From: Dehalococcoidia bacterium
GTDB lineage: Bacteria > Chloroflexota > Dehalococcoidia > UBA6926
NCBI GenBank assembly: GCA_030754805.1
Contig: JASLZO010000005.1
Location: 1-16,876, forward strand
Length of the DNA stretch: 16,876 nt
Direction: 5' to 3'
Shown here: piece after piece, positions 6,918 through 13,761 of the stretch
How the letters are laid out: every line of letters begins with the position of its first letter
How positions within the stretch are numbered: position 1 is the stretch's first letter
Notes under the pieces: model-generated
Database searches by the model: none
Told to the model about the DNA's origin: nothing
What the model saw: only the letters and a program-made list of their open reading frames with translations
Program-made: the position numbers and the translations under genes

Positions 6918-7778
6918 ATGATGGTCATCGATTTCCATACTCACTTGTTTTCCGATGCCGTCGCCTCGGACAGGCAACACTACCTCGACGCGGACCCGGC
7001 CTTCCGTAGTGTCTACTCCAATCCCGAATCTCGGATCACGACCGCCGACCAGCTCGTCGAGGCCATGGACCGAGCTGGAATCAACCGAAGTGTCGTCTGC
7101 GGTTTCGGGTGGGAGACGCCGGGTTTCTGCGAACGAGAGAACGACGCCATCATCGAAGCCGTCCAGCGCCATCCGGATCGACTGGTCGGCCTCGGCACGG
7201 TCTCGGGGGATAGAAACCCGGACTCCACCGCGAAGGAAATCCGCCGTATTCGGGACGCGGGACTTCTCGGGCTCGGCGAACTGAGACCCGACGCCCTGGG
7301 CTGGCTGGACGACCCGATCTACGGCTTCGACCGAATCGCGACCCAACTCCGTGAAAACCAGATGATTCTCCTTATGCACACATCCGAACCCGTCGGCCAC
7401 GCATATCCGGGCAAAGAACGCGCGACCCCGGAAAGGTTGGCCCCGCTGTTAAAGCACCTCAGCGGTGTTCCGACGATCCTGGCTCACGCCGGCGGTGGAT
7501 TGCCGTTCTACGCCTACATGCCTGAGGTCGCGGACGCGCTCACCGATGTCTACGTCGACACCGCCGCGTTGCCATACCTGTACCATCCATCGGTGCTCGA
7601 CGCTCTCGTCGCGGCCCACGGACCTGACCGACTGCTATTCGGCACCGATTTCCCACTCATGGAGCCCGAGAGAGTCCTGAGATACGTGGACGAATCGAAT
7701 CTTAACGCCGACGACAAAGCCAGGCTCCTCGGCGGAAACGCAGCAGCACTGCTCGCTCTGATCGCACCCGCTCGCTAG
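6918..7778 (+). CDS. Amidohydrolase-2 family metal-dependent hydrolase (TIM barrel)
   Basis: A 286-residue protein of the amidohydrolase_2 type, which includes ACMSD-like decarboxylases and lactone hydrolases acting through one active-site metal. Visible metal or active-site candidates are the N-terminal FHTH pair (H7, H9), LLMHTSE (H154), ILAHAGG (H190) and FGTDFP (D244), in the expected order after barrel strands. The substrate cannot be predicted from sequence alone. The frame is open back to GTG 6876, but the TATACT box at 6905-6910 makes ATG 6918 (or the next codon, ATG 6921) the likely start of a leaderless message. The stop TAG is immediately followed by the ATG of thpR, so the two are co-transcribed. 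Confidence 0.88.
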   Translation: MMVIDFHTHLFSDAVASDRQHYLDADPAFRSVYSNPESRITTADQLVEAMDRAGINRSVVCGFGWETPGFCERENDAIIEAVQRHPDRLVGLGTVSGDRNPDSTAKEIRRIRDAGLLGLGELRPDALGWLDDPIYGFDRIATQLRENQMILLMHTSEPVGHAYPGKERATPERLAPLLKHLSGVPTILAHAGGGLPFYAYMPEVADALTDVYVDTAALPYLYHPSVLDALVAAHGPDRLLFGTDFPLMEPERVLRYVDESNLNADDKARLLGGNAAALLALIAPAR

Positions 7779-8387
7779 ATGCAAGAGCGTTCGTTCCGCG
7801 CGTTCGTAGCGATCGAGATTCCTGATTCCATCCGCAATATGATTTCTGCGCTGATCGGGCGCCTGCGGGAACGAGACGTCACGAACTGCGTCCGTTGGGT
7901 TCGGCCCGAAGGCATCCACGTGACGCTCAAGTTCCTCGGCGATACTCCCGCTGTCAAAGAGCGTGTTATCGAGTCGGCGCTCGAGTCCACCGCCGCTATT
8001 CGTCAGGGGTTCGACCTGTCGCTCGGTCCCTTAGGGACCTTCAGATCGAGGCGTGGCGCCAGGGATCAGGTCGTGTGGGTCGGTCTTTCGAGCGAAACGG
8101 CACAACTGCTCGAACTCGCCGCAGACGTCGATCGTGCCCTCGTTGCAATGGGTTTCCCAATGGAGACCCGTCCGTTCACGCCCCACCTCACCCTCGGTCG
8201 CACCAACCGTGGCGTACGGTCGGTGCCAAGCTTCACGGAAGATGCCGCATGGCCACCCGGCGACGGAGCCTTCCACGTCAATCATCTCAGCTTGATGGAG
8301 AGCAATCTACGCCCCGATGGCGCCCGCTACACGAGGCGTGCTATCTTTCCGTTCTCGAGATCACCTCGTATCGAAAGACCCTTGTAA
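7779..8387 (+). CDS. thpR: RNA 2',3'-cyclic phosphodiesterase (ThpR/LigT, 2H family)
   Basis: A cytoplasmic 2H phosphoesterase that opens 2',3'-cyclic phosphates on RNA ends (the archived name LigT refers to 2'-5' RNA ligase activity seen in vitro). The 202-residue protein starts with the family pattern RAFVAIEIPDSIR and has both catalytic HxTx motifs: HVTLKFLG (H47, T49) and HLTLGR (H136, T138), preceded by RPFTPH. Length fits the family (about 175-200). The ATG directly abuts the TAG of the amidohydrolase gene and has no Shine-Dalgarno of its own, so translation is probably by coupling. Nothing obvious ends the transcript after the TAA at 8387. Confidence 0.93.
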   Translation: MQERSFRAFVAIEIPDSIRNMISALIGRLRERDVTNCVRWVRPEGIHVTLKFLGDTPAVKERVIESALESTAAIRQGFDLSLGPLGTFRSRRGARDQVVWVGLSSETAQLLELAADVDRALVAMGFPMETRPFTPHLTLGRTNRGVRSVPSFTEDAAWPPGDGAFHVNHLSLMESNLRPDGARYTRRAIFPFSRSPRIERPL

Positions 8388-8670
8388 TCCGAGTGTGCGT
8401 GGGAACATTGTCGCCAACACCTCCACTCAGGAGGCTCAAGCAACAATATGCTGGGAACGTTCCCCAAATGTCAGGCGGTGTCGGAGACCTGGTTCCCCTC
8501 TCGGGTTTCGGTTCCCAGGAAGCCTCGATTCACTTCACGGCCTCGGTCTGCACCACCTTGGATACGGGTTCAACGTCAAGATCCGCAACGGCGATGTCTC
8601 CGTCAACGAGCCGATAGGCACCGGCGTCTCTCACGTCCTTTGCGCCCGCTGCCCCCCCAGTTCACTTGGG
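8388..8670. other. Gene-free stretch with five GGGAAC/GTTCCC copies
   Basis: No convincing gene, tRNA or known RNA was found between thpR and the trp promoter. The first part holds five copies of one hexamer: GGGAAC at 8401 and 8453, and GTTCCC at 8459, 8492 and 8511. The copies at 8453 and 8459 fuse into a 12-base perfect palindrome, GGGAACGTTCCC. The segment 8401-8464 can also be drawn as nested helices: GGGAAC with GTTCCC (8459-8464), ATTGT (8407-8411) with ACAAT (8443-8447), and CCTCC (8420-8424) with GGAGG (8430-8434). The second part (about 8520-8660) has coding-like composition on both strands but no supported start. It could be a 3' UTR structure of thpR, a separate RNA, a cluster of protein-binding sites or gene debris. 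Confidence 0.35.
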
Positions 8671-8699
8671 TTGACGGGATGATTCGCTGTGATTAGTCT
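8671..8699 (+). promoter_or_regulatory. Promoter of the trp operon leader
   Basis: A -35 box TTGACG (8671-8676) and a -10 box TAGTCT (8694-8699) are separated by exactly 17 bases. Transcription would start near 8706, just ahead of the first helix of the T-box leader, which fits the expected arrangement. Confidence 0.6.
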
Positions 8700-8975
8700 C
8701 GTTGGACAGGCTGCGATCGAGGCGAGTATGTCCCTCCGGCGGGGCCGCAGAGAGCCGGGGATAGTGGAAGCCCGGCGTCACGCGGGGACGGAATGGACTC
8801 GGGAGCTGCGGACCGAACGGGTAACCAAGTAGGCTCCGCCGGGTTGGGGCTCCGTTACAGGCTCACGGTATACCCCATCTTTCCGCCGGTTTTCGGTCCA
8901 CCGAAAGCCATTCCCGTGGCAAGAAGGGAGTACCTGCCAAGTGCTCGGATCACCCTGTAACGGGGAGCCGGGAAA

Positions 8976-9018
8976 TAGGGTGGCACCGCGGACACGAGTA
9001 ATTTCGAGCCCGCCCCTA
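8976..9018 (+). promoter_or_regulatory. T-box antiterminator
   Basis: TAGGG (8976-8980) pairs with CCCTA (9014-9018) and GCGG (8988-8991) pairs with CCGC (9010-9013), leaving the seven-base bulge TGGCACC (8981-8987) that binds the tRNA acceptor end. Bases 9010-9015 are shared with the 5' arm of the terminator, so the two structures exclude each other. Confidence 0.85.
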
Positions 9019-9031
9019 GTCGGGCGGGCTC
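9006..9031 (+). terminator. Regulated intrinsic terminator of the trp leader
   Basis: GAGCCCGCCC (9006-9015) and GGGCGGGCTC (9022-9031) form a perfect 10-bp GC-rich stem with a 6-base loop, followed by a modest T-rich stretch (TCTGTATTT). It competes with the antiterminator. Confidence 0.85.
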
Positions 9032-9087
9032 TCTGTATTTCGGCCAGAAGGGCAACGACGGCCGGAAAGAAAGTAGGTGACGTGTCC

Positions 9088-10584
9088 ATGGTTTATTCAC
9101 CGACGCTGGACGAGGTCCGTAACCTCGCATCGCGCGGCAACCTCATACCGCTTTACCGCGAGATTCCCGCCGACATGGAAACTCCGGTCACCGCGTACCT
9201 CAAGGTCGCCCGCACCGACCCGTCGTTTCTGCTTGAAAGCGTTGAGGGGGGCGAACGCCTCGCGCGTTACAGCTTCATAGGCACCGAGCCGTACCGAGTC
9301 CTCAGGACTGGATCGAATGAGAGCGCAGGGGATATCGACCCCCTGGTCCCCATCGAAACAGAGCTGACCCGGTTCCGGCCGGTCCCGGTCGTTGGTCTCC
9401 CGCGGTTCCTCGGTGGCGCCGTCGGGTTCATCGCGTACGACGCCGTGCGCCACTTCGAGCCAAGGCTCCCGAGCCCCAATGGCCATGATCCGATGGGTCT
9501 CCCCGAGTCGATGTTCATGTTCTCGGACACCCTCCTGGTCTTCGACCACGTGAAGCACACCATCAAGGTCGTCAGCCACGTCCATCTCGAAGACGGAGCC
9601 GAAATCGACGACGCCTACTCCGCAGCGACCGGACGCATCGACTCGCTGGTGGAGCGCCTCGACGGTGGGTCCATGGAAAACTCCGCGCTCGCACCGGGTC
9701 CAGAGTCCTCGTTTGGGAAGCCGGTCGGTTCCAACCACACCCGCGAATCGTTCATGCGCCAGGTCGAGGAGGTCCGGGAACTCATCACCGCCGGCGAGTG
9801 CATCCAGGTCGTCCTCTCGCAGCGGCTCGAACGGCCCACGTCGGCGGCCCCTTTCGACATCTATCGGGCGTTGAGAGCGCTGAACCCATCTCCGTACATG
9901 TACTTCCTCGACATGGGGGACTTCCACATCATCGGCTCGTCACCCGAGCTGCTGGTCCGGGTGGAGGACGGCGTCGCGACGACCCACCCCATCGCCGGCA
10001 CTCGACCCAGAGGTGAAACGCCAGAGCAGGATGATGCCCTCGCCGAGGAGTTGGTTACCGATGAGAAGGAGCGAGCCGAGCACATCATGCTCGTCGACCT
10101 CGGTCGCAACGACATCGGTCGCGTGAGCGAACCAGGATCCGTGACCGTGGACCAGCTCATGGAAATCGAGCGGTACTCCCACGTGATGCACATCGTCTCA
10201 AACGTGACCGGCGGGCTGCGGAGTGACCTCTCGTCGTACGACGCTCTCCGCGCGTGCTTCCCTGCAGGAACGCTCTCGGGCGCCCCGAAAGTGAGGGCGA
10301 TGGAGATCATCGCCGAAAAGGAACCGCACGCCCGCGGACCTTATGGCGGCGCAGTTGGTTACTTCAGCTTCTCGGGAAATATGGACGTGGCCATCTGCAT
10401 CCGCACCGTCGTCATGAAGGATGGCGTCGCCACCGTCCAGGCTGGCGGAGGCCTCGTGTACGACAGCATCCCCGAAGCCGAGTACGAAGAATCCTTGGCC
10501 AAGGCGCAAGGCATGATTCGTGCGATCGACGAGGCAGAGATCCGCAGTCGGGAACGCTTCCTTCGTGCGGCGGGCGTCCGGTGA
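9088..10584 (+). CDS. trpE: Anthranilate synthase component I
   Basis: TrpE makes anthranilate from chorismate with ammonia delivered by TrpG; this is the first step of tryptophan synthesis. The 498-residue protein has the N-terminal feedback motif LLES (48-51), the second feedback segment NPSPYMYF (266-273), PIAGTRPRG (301-309), the stretch DEKERAEHIMLVDLGRND (325-342) and CFPAGTLSGAPK (390-401). Both tryptophan-binding segments are intact, so feedback inhibition is likely in addition to T-box control. ATG 9088 is preceded by AGGTGA (9075-9080) seven bases upstream. The open frame extends to 8941, but that part is the T-box leader. It is first in the trp operon, with trpG 31 bases downstream. 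TrpE is distinguished from PabB by the pairing with an adjacent trpG and by the Trp T-box. Confidence 0.96.
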   Translation: MVYSPTLDEVRNLASRGNLIPLYREIPADMETPVTAYLKVARTDPSFLLESVEGGERLARYSFIGTEPYRVLRTGSNESAGDIDPLVPIETELTRFRPVPVVGLPRFLGGAVGFIAYDAVRHFEPRLPSPNGHDPMGLPESMFMFSDTLLVFDHVKHTIKVVSHVHLEDGAEIDDAYSAATGRIDSLVERLDGGSMENSALAPGPESSFGKPVGSNHTRESFMRQVEEVRELITAGECIQVVLSQRLERPTSAAPFDIYRALRALNPSPYMYFLDMGDFHIIGSSPELLVRVEDGVATTHPIAGTRPRGETPEQDDALAEELVTDEKERAEHIMLVDLGRNDIGRVSEPGSVTVDQLMEIERYSHVMHIVSNVTGGLRSDLSSYDALRACFPAGTLSGAPKVRAMEIIAEKEPHARGPYGGAVGYFSFSGNMDVAICIRTVVMKDGVATVQAGGGLVYDSIPEAEYEESLAKAQGMIRAIDEAEIRSRERFLRAAGVR

Positions 10585-10615
10585 CCGGATACGTCAATAT
10601 CGAAGGAGCTCGGAG

Positions 10616-11200
10616 ATGATCCTCTTGCTCGACAACTACGACAGCTTCACCTACAACCTCTACCAGTACCTCTCGGAACTGGGCGCCAGCGTGGTCGTGA
10701 AGCGCAACGACCAAACCACAATCGCCGAAATCGAGACGCTCGCGCCGGAAAAGATCGTGATCTCCCCGGGCCCTTCCACCCCTGACAATGCGGGAATCTC
10801 GAACGAGGTCGTGCGGCACTTCGCCGAGAAACGCGTCCCGGTCCTCGGCGTGTGCCTCGGACACCAATGCATCGGCGAGGCCTTTGGCGGCACCGTTAGG
10901 GGCGCGGGAGAAATCATGCACGGCAAAACCAGCCCCATCCACCACGACGGAAAGGGTGTATTCAAAGGGCTTCCAAACCCTTTCGAAGCCATTCGCTACC
11001 ACTCCCTCGCCGTGCAGCCCGAGGACCTTCCGGAAGATCTCGAGGTCACCGCGAGGGCCGAAACCGGAGTCGTGATGGGAGTCCGTCACCGATCTCTCCC
11101 GGTCGAGGGCGTCCAGTTCCACCCGGAGAGCATCATGACTCCAGCCGGGAAAGACCTCCTCAGGAACTTCCTGGACTCGAACGCGGACCCCATCGAGTGA
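10616..11200 (+). CDS. trpG: Anthranilate synthase component II (glutamine amidotransferase)
   Basis: Class I glutamine amidotransferase that releases ammonia from glutamine for TrpE. The 194-residue protein starts with the family pattern LLLDNYDSFTYNLYQYL, has the oxyanion segment SPGPSTP (50-56), the nucleophile in GVCLGHQCIGEAFGG (C80) and the His/Glu pair in VQFHPES (H169, E171). Length matches the family. ATG 10616 has an excellent ribosome site, AAGGAG (10603-10608), seven bases upstream. The stop TGA overlaps the GTG start of the MFS gene by four bases (GTGA). A shared role with folate synthesis (PabA) is possible in genomes with a single copy. Confidence 0.95.
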   Translation: MILLLDNYDSFTYNLYQYLSELGASVVVKRNDQTTIAEIETLAPEKIVISPGPSTPDNAGISNEVVRHFAEKRVPVLGVCLGHQCIGEAFGGTVRGAGEIMHGKTSPIHHDGKGVFKGLPNPFEAIRYHSLAVQPEDLPEDLEVTARAETGVVMGVRHRSLPVEGVQFHPESIMTPAGKDLLRNFLDSNADPIE

Positions 11201-12429
11201 CAGGGCCTCCGGCACCCGATCCGCCCGGCGGCTCGTCAACCGAACTCGATGGCCGGCAGCGAAACACACTGCTCGTCACCACGATTGCGGGGCATGGGCT
11301 CAAGCACTTCTTCGCAGCCGCCTTCTTCGTACTGCTACCGGAGATCAAGACCTCCCTGGCCTTGACCAACGTCGAGGTCGGGTTGATGTCAACCGCGAGG
11401 TTCGTTGCCGGCGGTATCGCGAACCTCCCGGCAGGGTTCATCGCCGACCGCTTCAGCCGCTTCCGCGCCGAGATACTTGGGATCTCGATCGCACTCATCG
11501 GTGTCTTCGCTTTCGGCCTTGGCCTGACACGCTCCTTCCTGTTCGCGACCGTTGCCGCCTCTCTGATGGTCATTGCGATTTCCTTCTGGCACCCGAGTGC
11601 GATCGCGTCCCTGTCCCGCCAATTCGCCACTCGGCGAGGATTCGCCATCGCCCTGCATGGAACCGGTGGGAGCCTCGGAGAGGCGGCCGGGCCCGCCTTG
11701 GCAGGCATCGCACTCGGCTACGTCGGTTGGCGGGCCCTGGCGCAGGGCAGCATCGCTCCGGCCCTTCTCGCTGGCATCGCAATCTGGGCTCTCCTGAAAA
11801 CGGTCCCGACCGAATCGGCCGCGAGTCCCGGATTTGGCTCCTATCTCCGGTCCGTCGAATCGACACTCCGGAATCGAAAGCTTCTGCTGATCCTTGTGTT
11901 CGCCGGCGGTTTTTCTGCCGGACAGAGCGTAACCTTCACCTTCCTACCGATCTACCTGCGCGAGGACCTTGAAGTATCGTCCGCAACGCTCGGCTTCTAC
12001 CTGGCGCTCGCTCAGGTCGTCGGTGTCGGCTCTCAACCGCTGATGGGGTTCCTCTCAGACCATTGGGGCCGGAAAGTCGTTCTCGCCCCGGCGCTTTCGG
12101 CCCTTGGGCTCTGTTTCGCCGCGCTCACGATCGCTCCGGCGGGGCTCCCATTCATGATCGTCGTCGGAATCATGGGAGCGTTTCTGTTCCCCCTGATGTC
12201 GATCCTCCTGGCGTCCGCCCTCGATGTGATCGAAGAGGACGTCCAGGGAACAACGGTTTCTCTCGTTTTCGGAGCCGCGACCATTGTGGCGGGCGCCGCG
12301 CCAACCTTGGCAGGGTTCCTCGGAGACGAGTACGGCCTTAAATCGACTTTCCTCTTCGCTTCGGCCGTCGTATCTGCCACCGCCGCCCTCGCGGTCATCA
12401 CTCGTTGGCAGGCCCCGCGCATATCATGA
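11197..12429 (+). CDS. Major facilitator superfamily transporter inside the trp operon
   Basis: A 410-residue inner-membrane carrier with about 12 hydrophobic segments. The two MFS motif-A loops are visible, one in each half: GFIADRFSRFR (80-90) between segments 2 and 3, and GFLSDHWGRK (284-293). The first 22 residues are hydrophilic and Pro/Gly/Ser rich. The opening GLKHFFAAAFFVLLPEI is somewhat like the fosmidomycin-resistance (Fsr) group, but the substrate cannot be told. The GTG start overlaps the trpG stop (GTGA) and its stop overlaps the next ORF (ATGA), so it is translationally locked into the trp operon. This suggests a role linked to tryptophan, anthranilate or a related aromatic compound. 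That link is inference from position only. Confidence 0.88.
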   Translation: MTGPPAPDPPGGSSTELDGRQRNTLLVTTIAGHGLKHFFAAAFFVLLPEIKTSLALTNVEVGLMSTARFVAGGIANLPAGFIADRFSRFRAEILGISIALIGVFAFGLGLTRSFLFATVAASLMVIAISFWHPSAIASLSRQFATRRGFAIALHGTGGSLGEAAGPALAGIALGYVGWRALAQGSIAPALLAGIAIWALLKTVPTESAASPGFGSYLRSVESTLRNRKLLLILVFAGGFSAGQSVTFTFLPIYLREDLEVSSATLGFYLALAQVVGVGSQPLMGFLSDHWGRKVVLAPALSALGLCFAALTIAPAGLPFMIVVGIMGAFLFPLMSILLASALDVIEEDVQGTTVSLVFGAATIVAGAAPTLAGFLGDEYGLKSTFLFASAVVSATAALAVITRWQAPRIS

Positions 12430-12707
12430 TGTTGTCGTTCAGGACAGAATTGGATGGGGGAACAACATTAGTGGCCAAGCGATTACTCAAAGGGTTGGCC
12501 CTCGCGGCCATGCTCGACCCGGTGATCGGGGTGCTCGCGAGTATCGCGAAACGGTTGTCTCGTAGATTCGCCACTGACGACGCACCCGACTATGTGTCCC
12601 CTCCATCCGACGCTGGTCGAGCGCGAATTGGTCTCGAAATCCGGCCAGCGGTATACCGTCTCGAGAAACTCATGCAGCGACGCTTGCGCGAGGCCACCCC
12701 GGGATGA
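12426..12707 (+). CDS. Small unknown protein coupled between MFS gene and trpD
   Basis: A 93-residue ORF of no family that I recognise. The ATG at 12426 overlaps the MFS stop (ATGA) and its TGA overlaps the trpD ATG (ATGA), which is strong evidence that it is translated. An alternative start is GTG 12471 (78 residues), preceded by GGGGGAA (12456-12462) at a suitable distance; the second choice removes an uncharged lead segment of 15 residues. The product has a hydrophobic stretch at about residues 20-41 flanked by basic residues (AKRLLKG before, AKRLSRR after), then a Pro/Asp segment (APDYVSPPSD) and a basic C-terminal helix (LEKLMQRRLREA). It could be a membrane-attached or amphipathic partner of the transporter, but no function can be assigned. 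Confidence 0.7.
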   Translation: MMLSFRTELDGGTTLVAKRLLKGLALAAMLDPVIGVLASIAKRLSRRFATDDAPDYVSPPSDAGRARIGLEIRPAVYRLEKLMQRRLREATPG

Positions 12708-13720
12708 TCCGAGAAGCGATCGGCAAACTCGTCGACGGCGGAGACCTGACCCAGACCGAAGCCATCCAGGTGATGAACGAGATTATGGAGGGCGAGGCCA
12801 CTCCGGCTCAACTCGCCGGGTTCATCACCGCGCTCCGCGTGAAGGGCGAGACCGTTTCCGAAATCGCCGGCCTCGCCCGGGTCATGCGTGACAAGGCGCT
12901 GAGAGTCGAGGTTCCTGACCCGGCAGGACTGCTCGATACCTGCGGCACCGGCGGCGATGCGTCGCACACGTTCAATATCTCCACTGCCTCCGCGCTCGTG
13001 GCCGCCGGTGCTGGTCTCAGGGTCGCGAAACACGGCAACAGAGCGGCGTCTTCCGCGTGCGGGTCCGCCGACGTGCTGGAAGCGCTCGGTGTGAAGATCG
13101 ACGTCGGTCCGGAAACCGTCGCGAAGTCGATAGCGGACGCGGGCATCGGCTTCATGTTTGCGCCCACCTACCATCCGGCAATGCGTCATGCGGCGGGCCC
13201 AAGACGCGAGTTGGGTGTCCGAACGGTCTTCAATATCCTCGGCCCGCTCACCAACCCAGCGCGGGCCGGCCATCAGATCGTGGGCGTCCCACGCCCGGAA
13301 CTCGTCGAAACGATCGCAAACGTCCTCGGCGAGTTGGGTACACGACACGCCATTGTCGTCCACGGAGCCGACGGCCTCGACGAACTTTCTCTCAGCGGTC
13401 CATCCATCGTCGCCGAATACAAGAATGGAGCCGTGATAACCCGCGAGGTGGCGCCGCAAGAACTGGGCCTCCGACACGCGACAGTTGACCAGATACAAGG
13501 CGGAGAGATAGACCGAAACCGGCAGATTATCGAGAACGTGTTGAACGGAGAGCCGGGGCCTTACCGAGACATGGTCGTTCTGAACGCGGCCGCCGCCTTA
13601 ATCGCCGGTGACGCCGCTACCGACTTCGCCGGCGGCATCGAGTCCGCTCGTGAATCGCTCGACTCCGGCAATGCTCGAGAACGGCTGGAAACGCTCGTTT
13701 CCGTGACTCAGGCGACCTGA
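12704..13720 (+). CDS. trpD: Anthranilate phosphoribosyltransferase
   Basis: TrpD joins anthranilate to PRPP to give phosphoribosyl-anthranilate, the second step of tryptophan synthesis. The 338-residue protein has the PRPP-binding DTCGTGGD (78-85), NIST (91-94), KHGNRAASSACGSAD (109-123), then MFAPTYHPAMRHAAGPR with the anthranilate-site arginine, NILGPLTNPA and VVHGADGLDELS. Length matches stand-alone TrpD (about 330-345), so it is not fused to TrpG. ATG 12704 overlaps the stop of the preceding small ORF. It is the last gene of this transcript: typA follows on the opposite strand after 41 bases, so trpC, trpF, trpB and trpA must lie elsewhere. Only a weak TTCCC/GGGAG pairing is present in the 41-base junction, so I see no firm terminator. 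Confidence 0.96.
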   Translation: MIREAIGKLVDGGDLTQTEAIQVMNEIMEGEATPAQLAGFITALRVKGETVSEIAGLARVMRDKALRVEVPDPAGLLDTCGTGGDASHTFNISTASALVAAGAGLRVAKHGNRAASSACGSADVLEALGVKIDVGPETVAKSIADAGIGFMFAPTYHPAMRHAAGPRRELGVRTVFNILGPLTNPARAGHQIVGVPRPELVETIANVLGELGTRHAIVVHGADGLDELSLSGPSIVAEYKNGAVITREVAPQELGLRHATVDQIQGGEIDRNRQIIENVLNGEPGPYRDMVVLNAAAALIAGDAATDFAGGIESARESLDSGNARERLETLVSVTQAT

Positions 13721-13761
13721 CCAGAACTTCCCACACGCGCCGGGAGCCCAGCCGTTTCAGC

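Larger units (their letters stand above)
8707..9031 (+). promoter_or_regulatory. Tryptophan-specific T-box leader upstream of trpE
   Basis: A tRNA-sensing riboswitch controlling the trp operon. The conserved T-box AGGGTGGCACCGCGG is at 8977-8991. Stem I can be drawn: lower helix CGAG (8718-8721) with CTCG (8798-8801), specifier loop with AGTA (8725-8728) on the 5' side and GAA-TGG-A on the 3' side, a middle helix GTCCC (8730-8734) with GGGAC (8785-8789), and an apical GCCGGG/CCCGGC hairpin (8754-8776). The specifier codon TGG (8794-8796) reads Trp. In the T-box bulge the first four bases are TGGC; the C at 8984 would pair with a G discriminator base, as is usual in bacterial tRNA-Trp, so both tRNA contacts agree. 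Low charged tRNA-Trp should favour read-through into trpE 57 bases after the terminator. Confidence 0.93.

Noticed and set aside
8466..8500. Possible small SRP (4.5S) RNA, because of GTCAGG...CGGAGACCTGG
   Set aside because: The conserved domain IV features (GGAA tetraloop and the AGCAG side of the internal loop) are absent.
8448..8696. 82-residue plus-strand ORF before the T-box
   Set aside because: Arg/Pro-rich shadow-like composition, no ribosome site, and it runs into the trp promoter.
8941..9087. Upstream extension of trpE to GTG 8941
   Set aside because: This part is the T-box antiterminator/terminator; the ATG at 9088 has a proper Shine-Dalgarno and gives the family N terminus.
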